A stretch of DNA of 64,000 bases, from positions 60,643,029 to 60,707,028 of the forward strand of contig CM017562.1 of assembly GCA_007844125.1 (NCBI GenBank), given 5' to 3'. Numbering within the stretch: the stretch's first letter is position 1; every line of letters begins with the position of its first letter. The stretch comes from Sinonovacula constricta. Its lineage: Eukaryota > Mollusca > Bivalvia > Cardiida > Solecurtidae. The notes below the pieces were generated by a model, which worked only from the letters and a program-made list of their open reading frames with translations, was not told where the DNA came from and did not search any database. Shown here piece by piece: positions 49,141 through 60,451 of the stretch. A program made the position numbers and the translations under genes.

Positions 49141-52100
49141 ATGTTCCAAGTGATCTCAATAAATTTATACCGAAGTTAATTTTGGTGGTCAATACAACTT
49201 CAAGCAGCAATCAACTCATTGCTAGAAGGCTGTAGTATTTGTCAGTGTATACGACACCCTTCAAATGAAAAGGCATCAGAAAGCCAGTAGGCTAAGCAAA
49301 CATACATGATGACAATAAAACAATTTCAATGACAGTAAGATTCAGAGTTCAAATAGTGTACCAAGAATGAGAAAAACTGTGTTAAAAACTGAGTTGAAAT
49401 AACACGAAGATATGGTATCGTAGAGTATTATGGGATAGACGAATTTACATGTAAAATTGGTGTCAAACATATTATTTACATTTAAATGCCATGAACTAAA
49501 TCTAGCGTGCACAATGAGTGCCTTAAGATTTTCATCTAACATCCTAATAAACTTGTCAAAAAGAATAATGGTATTCTTTCTTTGTCTCATGTCTTGAATA
49601 TTAAATGCAAACATGTTTTCATTTAACAGCATCCTTTTACGCCGAGCTATCCTTCGCTTACTCTTTCACAGAAATAATGAGACGACAGTGAGAAATATTG
49701 ATTAAACAACACAAAATCATGTGTAATGGGAGACAACCTAAGTCTTACGCCATTCAGTCAAGATTGTATTCTGGAGTGAGTCCCCTTGTTCATGCACCTT
49801 GTTTTGGCGACGCGATTGAACGCGGCGCCTATAAATGGATGCTCACTGAAATTGGCACATGGGGAAAGTTTATTTTGCGGACATTCTGCGGACATTCTAA
49901 CCCTGATAGAATATTGACCCTAATTCGGTAAACGGCGCTCTATTTTATTTATTATTTATATTTATTTTTGTGTGACTATAACTTTCATGCAATTATGGAG
50001 ATTTTGGTTCATTTGTTTTGTTGTTAAAATTTCAAAACCTTTAACTTAAATGTACATGTACGCTCTTACTTACGAAAGTAGAATAGGCATGCGCTCCTTG
50101 TGAGATTATATATTAGCAACAAAAAAGTTCATATCCACAAAAAATCTTGTTCTGAACGGTCCATAAAGTGTGCACGGCAAAATCTGTCTTTCGATGCAAT
50201 GTTTGTGCAACATTTAAATATACTCGCAATATACATAATCGATTTCTGTAAGGTCAGCGCAGATCTAAACAATAACATTTCCAGTGCTTCCAGCGTGCAA
50301 GAAAGCTTTTACAGCTTCTCTAAAGTGTTTGTGGCTAAGAGATTATGTTTTTGGGCTGTGGATCAGAGGGTTTCAAATTCAAACCCTAGCCCTGTCAAGA
50401 CAGGTTTTCAAACGGATCTTATTTTGGGTGATTAATTTACTTGCATAAGAGAAACGTGCAACATACTAAGAAAGTATTTAAACCATGGTTGAAGTGTTCT
50501 TGGTCATGGGTTAAAACTGTAGGCTTGATATGAGATTTTGTTCCTTGTCCACGCCTTATATTACACGAACATTTTACAAAAACAAAACAAAACAAACATA
50601 CAACATAATATGTTCAGACTAATTATTTCTTCCTTACATCCAGATTTACTAAAATATACACCTCGGATAATATTAAAATATTGTTTTTCATAATCAGTCA
50701 GACTGATTATTTTTTAGTATATTGGTCCTTGAATGAATGGCATACTACCTTTCACTTGACAGCAACTTTTGGTAAGTTGTACTCTTAATGTCAGTTAAGT
50801 GTGTAATTTTAAACCACATAGCACATACGTACGTTATAACATTGTTTTATTATAACATTAGTTCCATCTGGATTAAGGACATACCAGATCGTTCTGTTTT
50901 TACTGTTTCTCTCAGTTTGTCGTCATTCATTAACTTTAAATGTGTGAAGTAAGTTAAGTTCATGGAATAATATCTTTTGTTCTTAGTATACACATTTATC
51001 CAGATACAAAATTGATTTCACTAAAGACGACTTTGAAAAGATACAATAAAATACTGAGAAAGGAAAAAACTAACATGTATACTCTATTCCGGAATAATAC
51101 TGTTTGAACAATAATGCTTTGTGTAATATGAGGACTGCTGCGCATGTGCTATTCCTACTTTAGTTTTAAAGTTAATTATAAAAAAATTGGCAACTTTTTT
51201 CCATATGTAACATCTTTAATTCATTTTAATTCAACAACAACATGGCACGTATACGCCGTTTTAATCACATGACTGAGTAAAGGTACTATGGAAATGAAAT
51301 AACTGTCCGCTAAACGTTGTCGAGCGATACAAAATATATAAAATGAAACAACAACAACAACACAAAACATCAAAGGCGACACACACAAAAACAAATAAAC
51401 TGGTACAATAATTATCTTTTATTGCTAATGATGCAATCAGTAGGTTGCATTTTTCATCAATGAAATAACATTGTTACTGTGATAATGCAAGCGTTTCTCT
51501 ATCGTAAGACACGACGCTTGAACTTAAAATGAATCATTTTAGATTTAAATTATGCTTTGGAATATGATATTACAAGGGAATAATACCAATTATTACTGGA
51601 GTTACCAATGTGCAAATACTCTAAAGGTAAATCTTTTACTGCTGATTATATATTTGGTGGATTTAATCGTTTTACTGCTAAAGCAAAATATAAAATACAA
51701 CACGCACGTAAACGTATAGAGACGGACATGCATGGAAAAAGTCCTTCTTAGAGTGTGTGTTATGGACGGACAGGTAATTGATTGGACGCCATAATTTGGA
51801 CAGTCACTGATAGTCAGACAGCTAAGTATGGTTACCTCCTCCCAATCCCGCCTCGACTTTTTTCATTGGTAACAAAATAAAAATGTTCGTTAGGGCGTCC
51901 AGAACCAAAATCTCAGATGTACAAAAATAATCTCATTTAAGTTATATGAAAACTTTTGGGTTCAGTGGCAACCTTTATAAAATTTTGATGTGAAGAAATG
52001 CTTAGAAAAATGCTTTTAACAAAAATAGTGATAAAAGTATAAAACAGGTTCTCTATTAAAGGTTATAGATTGGCCATTATGGTCACGTGTCAGTTTTGCA

Positions 52101-52745
52101 AAATAGCACTTAAGAATTTTCATAAATGTTAATGAGTATCTAAAAAGCTTTAATTTTGAAAATATTTATTACATTAATTTATTTTATAGTCATATTCAAG
52201 GACACAGAACAGTTTAAAAAGTTACATATATTCCTACTAGTCTAACACTTGCTGGTTTAATTTTATTTCCATTAGTCTATTTTATGATATTTCATTATTT
52301 CTTTTATTTAATTTCGTCGGAAATTTGCACATTTAATTTTAAGCCACACTTTATCTAGAAATCTGTTTATAATTATTCGTAACATGGGAGAATAATGTTT
52401 AGATCAGTCGTTTCGTAATCTCTATCACTATTCTAAGATCTGAAGTGATAGATAATGCAGTTAAGCCAACATGAATATTTAAAAAATCATATTAAGTATC
52501 TTAAATATATTTTAATTTCAGAAAATTGATAAGATTATTTTTATTTAAAAGCCATATTGAAATAAACTGAACGGTTGTCAGCATTAAGTAAGGAATGTCT
52601 ATGATTTTATTCTGGTTTTAGGTTTTACATAAATTGATCCATTGTTATTTCAGATTGTTATTTAATTTCGTCTTAATTTGGTCGTTACATTTTAAGACAC
52701 AAAGCCTGCTGATAACTAACCATCAGATAAAATAAAGTTTAAGAC

Positions 52746-54995
52746 TGGTCCTTTGGTGAAGGCTATAAACCTTAATTATGAACTAACAAAATATTTCATA
52801 TAAAATGCAAGATGTGCTCATGTTTCCATAAAATATTTTTTAAAATAAAGAAACATGCTGCCTATTAGTTAATGAGCACATGACAGATTTACATTCGCAT
52901 ACGTCTGTTCTTTGTATGAGTAAGCTATGTTTACATCTGTAAATTGTGTACTATCAAATGTGGCGTACCTCATGTGAAAACACGCTTATCTTTTCTTCAA
53001 TTCAATTTTCTCATCATACATCACACTTTTCTAAGGAGTTTATTACATTAAACATTATGTATGTTGTGTATATTTGTTTTTATCTTTACTTTAACCTGTT
53101 ATCTATTTGACCGTTCCCTCTTAATGTTACAAAGAACTACTTGTAGCGTCCTTTTGCCTTTCAAGTTAATAGTGCTTTTTAGAGAATCTTTCCGAGATTT
53201 TCATCTGGAATCGGCAAAATCATTAATAAATCTGTTAACACAACACACATATTTTAACATTTTTTTTGCAATCATCCCATTGTATCATCTTATGCTTTTG
53301 ACTTGGGAGCAATTATTTTACTTTATGTAAGTTTAAACTGCAACAGAAACTCATACTCTATGAACTAAACATCTGATTTGTTGCCTGCAGAATATTACCT
53401 CGTTATATGAAGCAGTAAATTTGCATGGACAAGCCTCATTTTCCTAAGTCAGTCAAAATCGTTGCCAAGGGCCCTCATCATGTCATATTTAGAAATAAGC
53501 TATGCTGTCTAGTGCTGTTTTTCTCTTTTATAATTTAGGGATTTACTTTTAAATTAAATTCCTAGCTGAAGTACAATCTTAGGAAGATAGTGGTTTTTTC
53601 CTTTGATTGTTATTCAATGTTTTATCGAAAATCCCCGAACAATCCAGCTCTGGCAGATGTTGCAGCCAGCATCCTGCCGTTTACCTCCAATATGCTGTCC
53701 TTACCATATGTAAATATAGCTGACAATCATCTTCTAGGCATTGTGGTAATAACTTACTTATATATGTATAGAAATAAAATCAATCAAGAAAATGTGACAG
53801 TTGTTGTTGTTGTTTGCAGTTACACAGACAATTTTGTTACACAGACAATTTGTTTCACATGCAAATGGCAGTATTACACTTATGCAACATATTGTAACAT
53901 ATGTTCCTAAAGTTAAAGCCTAAGATGGGAATTATTTATTTCGAAAAGACTTGTTTAAACGCGCATGCGTTTATCATTAAGCATGTTAAGATGTATTAAA
54001 CCGGCCGCAATAGCTCAGATGGTAGAGCGTCGGCTTGCGAATCGGGAGGTCGTGAGTTCGAACCCCGGCCGGGTCAAACCAAAGACTTTAAAGTTGGTAG
54101 TAGTGGCTTCCCTCCTAACGCTCAGGACTAAGGGGACAGCATTACGCCTGACTAGTCGGTGTCAGTATAATGGACCGGCCGGGTTCAGTCCCTGGGCACC
54201 TCATAAGTGCTATAATGATAGAAATGTCGCTGCGCAGTATCGGCAAAAATGCCGGCTAATCCCTAATCCCTAAGATGTATTAATTTGCAGTAAATATTAG
54301 ATTTAATACTTTTATTCTTCGATAAATGTATACAAGCGGAGCACATTTTGTCTGATATTTTTGCATCCACATAACAACCATATGTTGTAGCTGCGAAATA
54401 AATTGTAAAATAAAATCACCCTGTATTTTCTTTTCCGCACGCAAACATTATTGCTACTAACTGCGGCATATATGAGTGTATGCTGTTCTCATTATGTAGA
54501 ATGTGTTCCGTGTAGAAAGGAGACACCGGCTGTAAAGAGACACTGCTGAAATATGTCCCCAGTACGGAGCGTTAAAATATAATTGTCCTCATTGTATGTT
54601 TATGAGAAAACCTCTACACGGGCTAATGGCTTTTGTTGAAAAGAAATATGATAAGATGTCTGAAGACCATATACCAGGTTTCACACAGATGTCTCCGGTT
54701 CAGAATACTTGATTGCTAATGTATTGTATTGTAGTAACGATAAAACGTGACTTTTATTTATGATGATATTAACAGTTTAATCATAAATAAGTTTTTAGAA
54801 AATCATAAAAAATCACACCACAAGACAAATGTTATTCATCAGTATACTGTTCTCAGTGTCTACTGTGTAAAGGAAACACCGGATGTAAAAAGTCCCAACT
54901 AAGGTATGTCCAAAGTGCGAAGTGTGAAAGATATTGTTCTTATTTTCAGGTATTTAGTCCGGTCTTAATTAAAACACAGGAGATAAACAAAAAAG
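52746..54995. repeat. Left copy of ~2.25-kb direct repeat flanking the LINE
   Basis: 2250 bp, nearly identical to 60452-62707. It begins TGGTCCTTTGGTGAAGGCTA and ends GGAGATAAACAAAAAAG, directly abutting the LINE at 54996. By eye I count about 16 substitutions and 5 indels between the copies, including loss here of 8 bp inside the embedded SINE, an 8-bp stretch that the third SINE copy at 10.4 kb also has. It contains a complete family A SINE (54000-54270). A slightly GC-richer stretch near 53630-53710 looks exon-like but could not be assigned. Confidence 0.97.
54000..54270 (+). mobile_element. tRNA-derived SINE, family A, with 13-bp target duplication (left repeat copy)
   Basis: Head CCGGCCGCAATAGCTCAGAT (A-box region), B-box GAGTTCGAACCCC and tail TAATCCCTAATCCC. 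Perfect 13-bp duplications TAAGATGTATTAA lie at 53987-53999 and 54271-54283. It has an 8-bp deletion (CCCCTGTG-type) relative to the copies at 61706 and 10341. The head is tRNA-like but is part of the SINE, not an independent tRNA gene. Confidence 0.95.
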
Positions 54996-56310
54996 CAGTT
55001 CTTTAAGGACTTAGATGACATACTTCATAACCAACCCCGTGAGACGTATATCCATGAACTATTGAACGCGTGTGACCACGAATACGAGAAACTAAGTGAC
55101 TACAGAGATCGACTCTCAGAGAGAGCAAAGGCTTTTCAGGACTGTCCACAGACTCGATTGGTAAGAAGAAGGAACACTTCTAACAGCACAAGAGAACAAA
55201 AATTTGCTAACGACTGCTACGTCCTTCACTCATTCGTTAACGGAGAGAGAAGTAAAGAGATATACGACGTATATACAACCGATCGAAGTAACGAGACTAT
55301 AATTAATACAGAGACTGAAGAAAGTCATAGAAATAAGTTTGTTTCGCCAGACACTACCGCAATTCTAATCAAACTATAATCTGTAGTTATGGATATGGCC
55401 TGTAAACAAGCTGAACTGATGGTGGGAATAGGCGAAATACGATCAAAGGTCATAAGCATAATGTCGACCGTAAAGATTATGCACGGTACAATTAATTCAA
55501 TTCTTGCTAGGCAGCCAAATGCTTCTGACAACCTCCACATCGGATCCCTCCACCGCGAAATATTAAACCTCGATTCATCCCTAGACAATATGGCAAGCAA
55601 GCTGCCAACACCAATCCTTACTGCAACTAGAGTGCCAGAGAATGCTCCACCTGTCGAACACATCCCGACTTTGACTATAGAACCTAGAATTAACGACACA
55701 GCTCATACCCAGTCCTATGCAAACGCAATAAAGAAACCGCCGTCGGGGCCAAGCGAAGACTCCCGCGTACCTAGAGTTCATCAAACTACCAAACATCACA
55801 AAGGTGTGGACTGTAAGGATCTAGCCCACGCTGAAACAGAACCACCTAGCGGAGGCACGGCAAGCACATAACGCCACCCATGATGCCTCTCATGGATATA
55901 GGTTTGTTGCTGCTAAACGACGTCATACAGTGGCGTATTACATTTCAAACATCGATCGCCATGTCGAGGAACAGGACTTGTACGATTATATGGGTGACAT
56001 GAAAGTGAATGTATCATTCGTTCGATTATTTCGTGGCAAATATGGATCGTCAGCACGAATTAATGTTTACCCGGAATTCTGCGACATTGTGGAAAGTAAT
56101 ACGTTTTGGCCATCCGACGTAGCATGCAGGCGCTGGATCAGTAAAGAGGAATGGTCAAAAGAGATCAACAAATCTAACTGGAAAACACGCCGAGCGAATC
56201 AAGACTACGCGTACGACAACAACGGCCAGCAAGACTACGACTACGAAGGCAATAGAGAATCTACATGGAGAGATTCGCCAGAAAACTGGAACGACCTGCT
56301 AGACAACTAA
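54996..56310 (+). pseudogene. LINE ORF1, broken
   Basis: One frame runs open from the first base of the element to a TAA at 55377-55379, resumes in the same frame (ATG 55389) and stops at 55869-55871. The continuation is in the +1 frame and runs to 56308-56310. The first part is charged and helical, the middle is Pro/Thr/Ser-rich, and the last part (from about 55920) has an RRM-like layout: a strand AYYISNID, a helix EEQDLYDYM, then RINVYPE and WPSDVACRRW. ORF1 proteins of many LINEs carry such an RNA-binding domain and coat the element RNA. The tail is Asp/Asn/Tyr-rich. It overlaps the ORF2 frame by about 45 nt. No function remains in this copy. Confidence 0.75.
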
Positions 56311-57293
56311 CAATGAATTTAAAACGCTCTCAGCTAGCAAAATTTATGTTGCTCAACTTCATGTGCTGGAATGTGCGGGGGATTATGTCATCAGCATATC
56401 CATTGTCGGAATTCCTCGATACTGAGAACATCGACATCGCGTGTATAACGGAACACAAACTACTTCCACGTTCAGCATCGTTTTTGCAGTGTATAAACCA
56501 GAAATACGATGTCTTATATACTATTGACAATTCTGTGGACCAATATACATATTCGTGTGGGAAAGGAGGTACCGCGATATATTTTAAACGTTCACTCAGC
56601 TCATCCATTCACCTTGTCGATAACATAGACAATGATCGAATTATTGGCATCGAAATCAAAAATAGACACGAACTGCCAACTTTTATATTTTGTATATACA
56701 TGCCAGCATGTAATGACATAAACCTGTATAGCAATACGCTTAGTGATATCAAAGCGCTGATTAGCCTGTACAGCACATTGGGGACTATTGTACTAGCGGG
56801 AGATTTCAATGCAGAAGTTAATACTCTATTCTGCACAAAGGTCGGAAGAAAATCACATTTGCTTACAGAATTCATAAATGAATTTAACCTGCTCTCTGTA
56901 CATAAATCACTGTATGGCACCCTTCCAACATACGTTCACACAAATAGCTCTATTGACCATATAATGATCGAAAAATCAGAATCATATAAGGTAAAACGAC
57001 TTAGCTTTATCGATAAAACCCGAATATTAACTTCGGATCACATACCTCTGTTGCTTACGCTTGATATTGGGACACCACTACAACAAAATAACATTCACAT
57101 GCGTTCCATTGCATGGAATAAATGCACAGACGCTCACAAACAACAATATCAAGAGGATATTACAAACAGCGTATCAACCATCTTCACTGCATACGAAATT
57201 ACCAAACTCACACCGGATTTTATTAATAACACAATAACATCTGTATTGCATGCTGCTGCTAGGAGATTGCCCCAATCAACTCACATGAAGTGA
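56265..57293 (+). pseudogene. LINE ORF2, endonuclease part
   Basis: A 342-codon frame. The likely natural start is ATG 56313 rather than 56265. It has the AP-endonuclease signature: WNVRG at 35-39, TEHKL at 62-66 with the metal-binding Glu, GDFNAE at 179-184, SSIDHI at 228-233 and SDHIPL at 257-262. In non-LTR elements this enzyme nicks the target DNA to expose the primer for reverse transcription. The frame ends at TGA 57291-57293, where the protein would otherwise continue into the reverse-transcriptase frame. A one-base change near the CCCC run at 57270-57273 would account for the break. All main catalytic motifs are still present. Confidence 0.88.
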
Positions 57294-59047
57294 AGTCTGC
57301 GCATGCGCAAGCCAGATCACTTAGACGTATTTGGATTACTAAAGGTAGGCCCCGCGATCCTTCAGACCCCTCACTTCGCGCCTATAAAGACGCAAAACGC
57401 ATTTTTCGGCGCACTCAAAGACAACACCAAGAGCTATGTAATAATAAGATATTTGATCAACTGAATAGCGCTGCAGATGTAGACTATAAGCTTTTCTGGC
57501 GTCTCTTAAAAAAGCAAAATGGCAAAACACCCAATATCTGCAATAAAATTAACGTTAACAATCAACAAAACGAAAATAATAATACATGTAATGGATTCAA
57601 ACAGTTCTTTTCTGAAAGATTCGCCAACCTCAACGAGCAAGACTCCCTAAGAGATGACCTTCTCATTGAGCTAAGCGACTACTGCTCACAAGATACACAC
57701 TGCCCGGACGATTCACTTACGTCGCATTTTACTTATCACGAAATCAAAACCGTTGTTAGATCCCTGTCAAAACGAAAATGTCCAGGCCAGGACGGTATCC
57801 TAAATGAACATATACTCTATGCTGGCGATATTATAATATTTCCTCTACAGGCGCTCTTTAATTCAGTTCTTGACCACGAACTCATCCCGACAGCTTGGCA
57901 GTCAAGCATTATAATACCATTGTTCAACGGTAAGGGTAAAAGAAAAGACGACCCAAACAGCTACAGACCAATATCCCTAATACCATGTTTTAGTAAATTA
58001 TTTGAAAAAATACTACTAAATCGCTTACAAAAACACGTAAAATTAAAATCACCAAGCTTCCCAAACCCTCAACAACATGGCTTCCAAAAGAATCTTTGCT
58101 GCATAACCACAGCATTCAACTTACAAGAAACCATTCTTTACCAAATTGATAGAAAAAGCAATGCTTACGTAGCCATGTTGGACCAGAAGGCCGCTTTTGA
58201 CGTTGTAAGGCATAACGCACTGTTTTTAAAACTGGGGCGTCTTGGAATACACGGAAAACTACTCCGTGTACTTATTAACACGTACAGCTGCCTCGAGCTC
58301 AAAGTTAGAGTCAACAACGTAACCTCCGATAGTATCGACGTCGTGAGAGGGGTACGTCAGGGTGGGGTCCTCTCCACATTTTACTACCTGGCATATATTG
58401 ATGAGCTCGTGCATCTTCTAGAGCACTCCGACGATGGAGCGAAAGTCTTGTCAATAAAAGGAAGCAACCCTACATTTGCCGACGACATAGCGCTTATCGC
58501 TACCAGCCCAAATAGCTTGCAGTCATTGGTTAATATTGTGTACAATTACTACGTGAAATGGAACTTAGACATTAATGTAGATAAATCAAATGTCATTGTA
58601 TTTTCTGAGCGAAGAACAGCACCGCCGGCTAATATAAACTTTGGAGAGTCACGCTTACCAACAACGAATACTGCTGAACACCTAGGGATTATACAAAACT
58701 CAAATCTTAAACTTACTTCACGAATAGAAGCCATGCTGCAAAAAGCCAAATGCGCATTTTACTCAATGGCGGGTCAAGGAATTCACCCATACGGGGTCAA
58801 TCCCTTACTTTCAGCTGACCTTTATAAAAAGATCGTCCTTCCAACTGCTCTCTACGGTTCGGAGCTGTGGAATAATCTTTCCATCTCAGACAACGATGTC
58901 ATCAATAGATTTCAACACTTTATCGTTAAAAAGATACAAGGATTTAATAAATACGTTCGGTCAGACATATGTGAATCAATGTTAGACCTATATAGACTCA
59001 CATCCGAAATAGAAAAACAAAACTTATGTTTCTTCACAAAATATTAA
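57290..59047 (+). pseudogene. LINE ORF2, reverse-transcriptase part
   Basis: A 585-codon frame continuing ORF2 in a shifted frame; its apparent GTG start is only the point where the track opens. Reverse-transcriptase motifs in order: CPGQDGILNEH (164-174), SYRPISLIPCFSKLFEKILL (225-243), QHGFQK (262-267), LDQKAAFD (297-304), GVRQGGVLS (354-362) and the catalytic FADD (396-399), followed by the thumb-region KSNVIVFSE. The GVRQGGVLS box is followed by TFYY where PFLF-like residues are usual. It ends at TAA 59045-59047, where a second frame change hands over to the C-terminal part. The enzyme copies element RNA at the nicked target. Confidence 0.9.
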
Positions 59048-59757
59048 GTCTTCCTCCAGGTTGTATTACTAAAGAAATCTTCATTAGAAAATACATTATG
59101 TACACTTCTGACACCTCCCTAGTTAGATTGGGGTTTATTCCAGACATCTGCAAACTTTTAGAAAAGCACAATCTAGAACTGCTGCTAGACGAATTTCTTA
59201 ACAATAACAACCTACCGTCAAAACTTACTTGGAAAAACATAGATAAAAATAAAGTTGAAATATTGGAGAATGAACTCTGGGATAAGAGGCTAGCAATGGA
59301 CTGTGATTTCATATTATTTCGATCACTACATCCTCATATCAAGCCAGCAATTGTTTACCAATCGTTAAATCTAAGTGCCTCACGTAACACTATGCGGTTT
59401 GTAGCCAGTTTATGGTCAAGGCCCGCTTGCCTAGAGAACTCAACATGCCGTGCTTGTGGGCAAATCATACAAGACTGCGTCCTCCACATAATAGGGGACT
59501 GCACACAAACAGCATACCTTAGATTTACTCTGACTTCGACTCTCCTTACTTCTTTCGACCAGAACTTTGTTCATGAATTAAAACTTCTCGATCCAATAGC
59601 ACTAGCCCTTAGATTACTAGGCGCCCCGATAGAACCACTGCTCCCTGTTGCCGATAATAAAATATTTCTCTCGCATAGTTACACCTATATACTGAAGTGC
59701 TTCAAAGCCACGAGCTCACTAAACAGCACCTGCAGTAACACTGTCACTACTACCTAA
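59026..59757 (+). pseudogene. LINE ORF2, C-terminal zinc-knuckle part
   Basis: A 243-codon frame overlapping the reverse-transcriptase frame by 22 nt and continuing the same protein after a frame change near 59020-59030. It contains Cys-141, Cys-144, His-154 and Cys-159 (CRACG … CVLHIIGDC), the CX2C…HX4C arrangement often found at the end of LINE ORF2 proteins and thought to bind nucleic acid. It ends at TAA 59755-59757. Confidence 0.85.
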
Positions 59758-60451
59758 CATATCACTCATTTAATCAACTCCCGTACGTATGAGCTACCAA
59801 ATACCGATTGAAAAAATGCACCAAAACGGTCCTTTTCTTGTAAACACCTAGCACATGTTTTCTTCTTATGAGATTGATACAAGCTATTTTGTACCGTTTA
59901 TCTTTGTTCAGTTAAAAGTCTTAACCAAATGCTTGAACGGACTTCATAATGTTGCAATCGTCCGTGTTCAAGACTTGCTGCCTCTTGCTTATTGCTGATC
60001 ACACATATATTTATGTATACTGTAAATGCAAACCATGTGCACATATGCAATATGTACAAGTTTAGATAACATATCAAAGTGCGAAGACGCTGATGTTAAA
60101 TAACATGCATCAACTTAAACGTCATGTCTTGTTTATTGGCCTGGTATTTATTTGCATTACCAAGAGTATATATATTGAAATTTAGACAAATATTGTCTTA
60201 TGCTTCTTTTCTTTTTCTCTTTTTTTCTTTATTTTTTTTTCTTTTATTTTCTGTTTGTCTCTTTTTGTTTATTTTCATGAATGTTTAGAATATGCATATA
60301 CCTATTATTTGCGCATGTTGTGATAATATGTTGTTGCTAACCATGCTCAATTATGCATTAATTATGTTCTATGTATGTAAAACTGTTCCTTACGTTGTAT
60401 TGTAATATCTCCATGTATGGAGGAAATAAAAGTATTGATTGATTGATTGAT
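59758..60451 (+). other. LINE 3' untranslated region, poly(A) signal and ATTG tail
   Basis: 694 bp of AT-rich sequence after ORF2, with a pyrimidine-rich stretch near 60200-60265, AATAAA at 60425-60430 and a terminal (ATTG)5 at 60434-60453 whose last two or three bases coincide with the start of the right repeat copy. Simple-sequence 3' tails rather than poly(A) are common in several non-LTR clades. Confidence 0.8.

Larger units (their letters stand above)
47265..52745. other. Intergenic, no gene recognised
   Basis: 5.5 kb without a supported exon. It contains an 18-bp inverted repeat (47534-47611), a poly-C run (48417-48433), a repeat/foldback region (48649-49140) and a tRNA-like scrap near 50320-50400. 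Open frames up to 118 codons (48773-49129) lack family resemblance. Confidence 0.55.
54996..60451 (+). mobile_element. Non-LTR retrotransposon (LINE), 5.46 kb, degenerate
   Basis: It has the standard two-gene layout: ORF1 (54996-56310), then ORF2 with an AP-endonuclease domain (56265-57293), reverse transcriptase (57290-59047) and a C-terminal CX2C…HX4C domain (59026-59757). A 3' region with AATAAA at 60425-60430 and a tail of five ATTG units follow. The first reading frame is already open at base 54996 with no ATG, so the copy is probably 5'-truncated within ORF1. Lesions: one in-frame stop and one frame change in ORF1, two frame changes in ORF2. The domain set fits LINEs of the CR1/Jockey/I kind; the clade is not resolved. 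Both ends abut a 2.25-kb direct repeat of host sequence. Confidence 0.93.

Noticed and set aside
50319..50400. tRNA-like sequence with GTTTCAAATTCAAACCCTAG
   Set aside because: Arms do not pair well and the A-box is poor. Probably an old SINE fragment.
53061..53910. Open frames of 89 and 106 codons in the left repeat copy (also in the right copy)
   Set aside because: Composition matches AT-rich non-coding DNA, and indels between the two copies break the frames. Only the short GC-richer piece near 53630-53710 remains slightly exon-like, without a usable acceptor.
54003..54075. Possible functional tRNA gene
   Set aside because: It is part of a 271-bp element with its own target duplications and two further copies in the window, so it is a SINE head.
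53965..54273. Frame encoding AQMVERRLANREVVSSNPGR (also at 61671 and, reversed, near 10.4 kb)
   Set aside because: It is the tRNA-like head of the family A SINE translated, not a gene.
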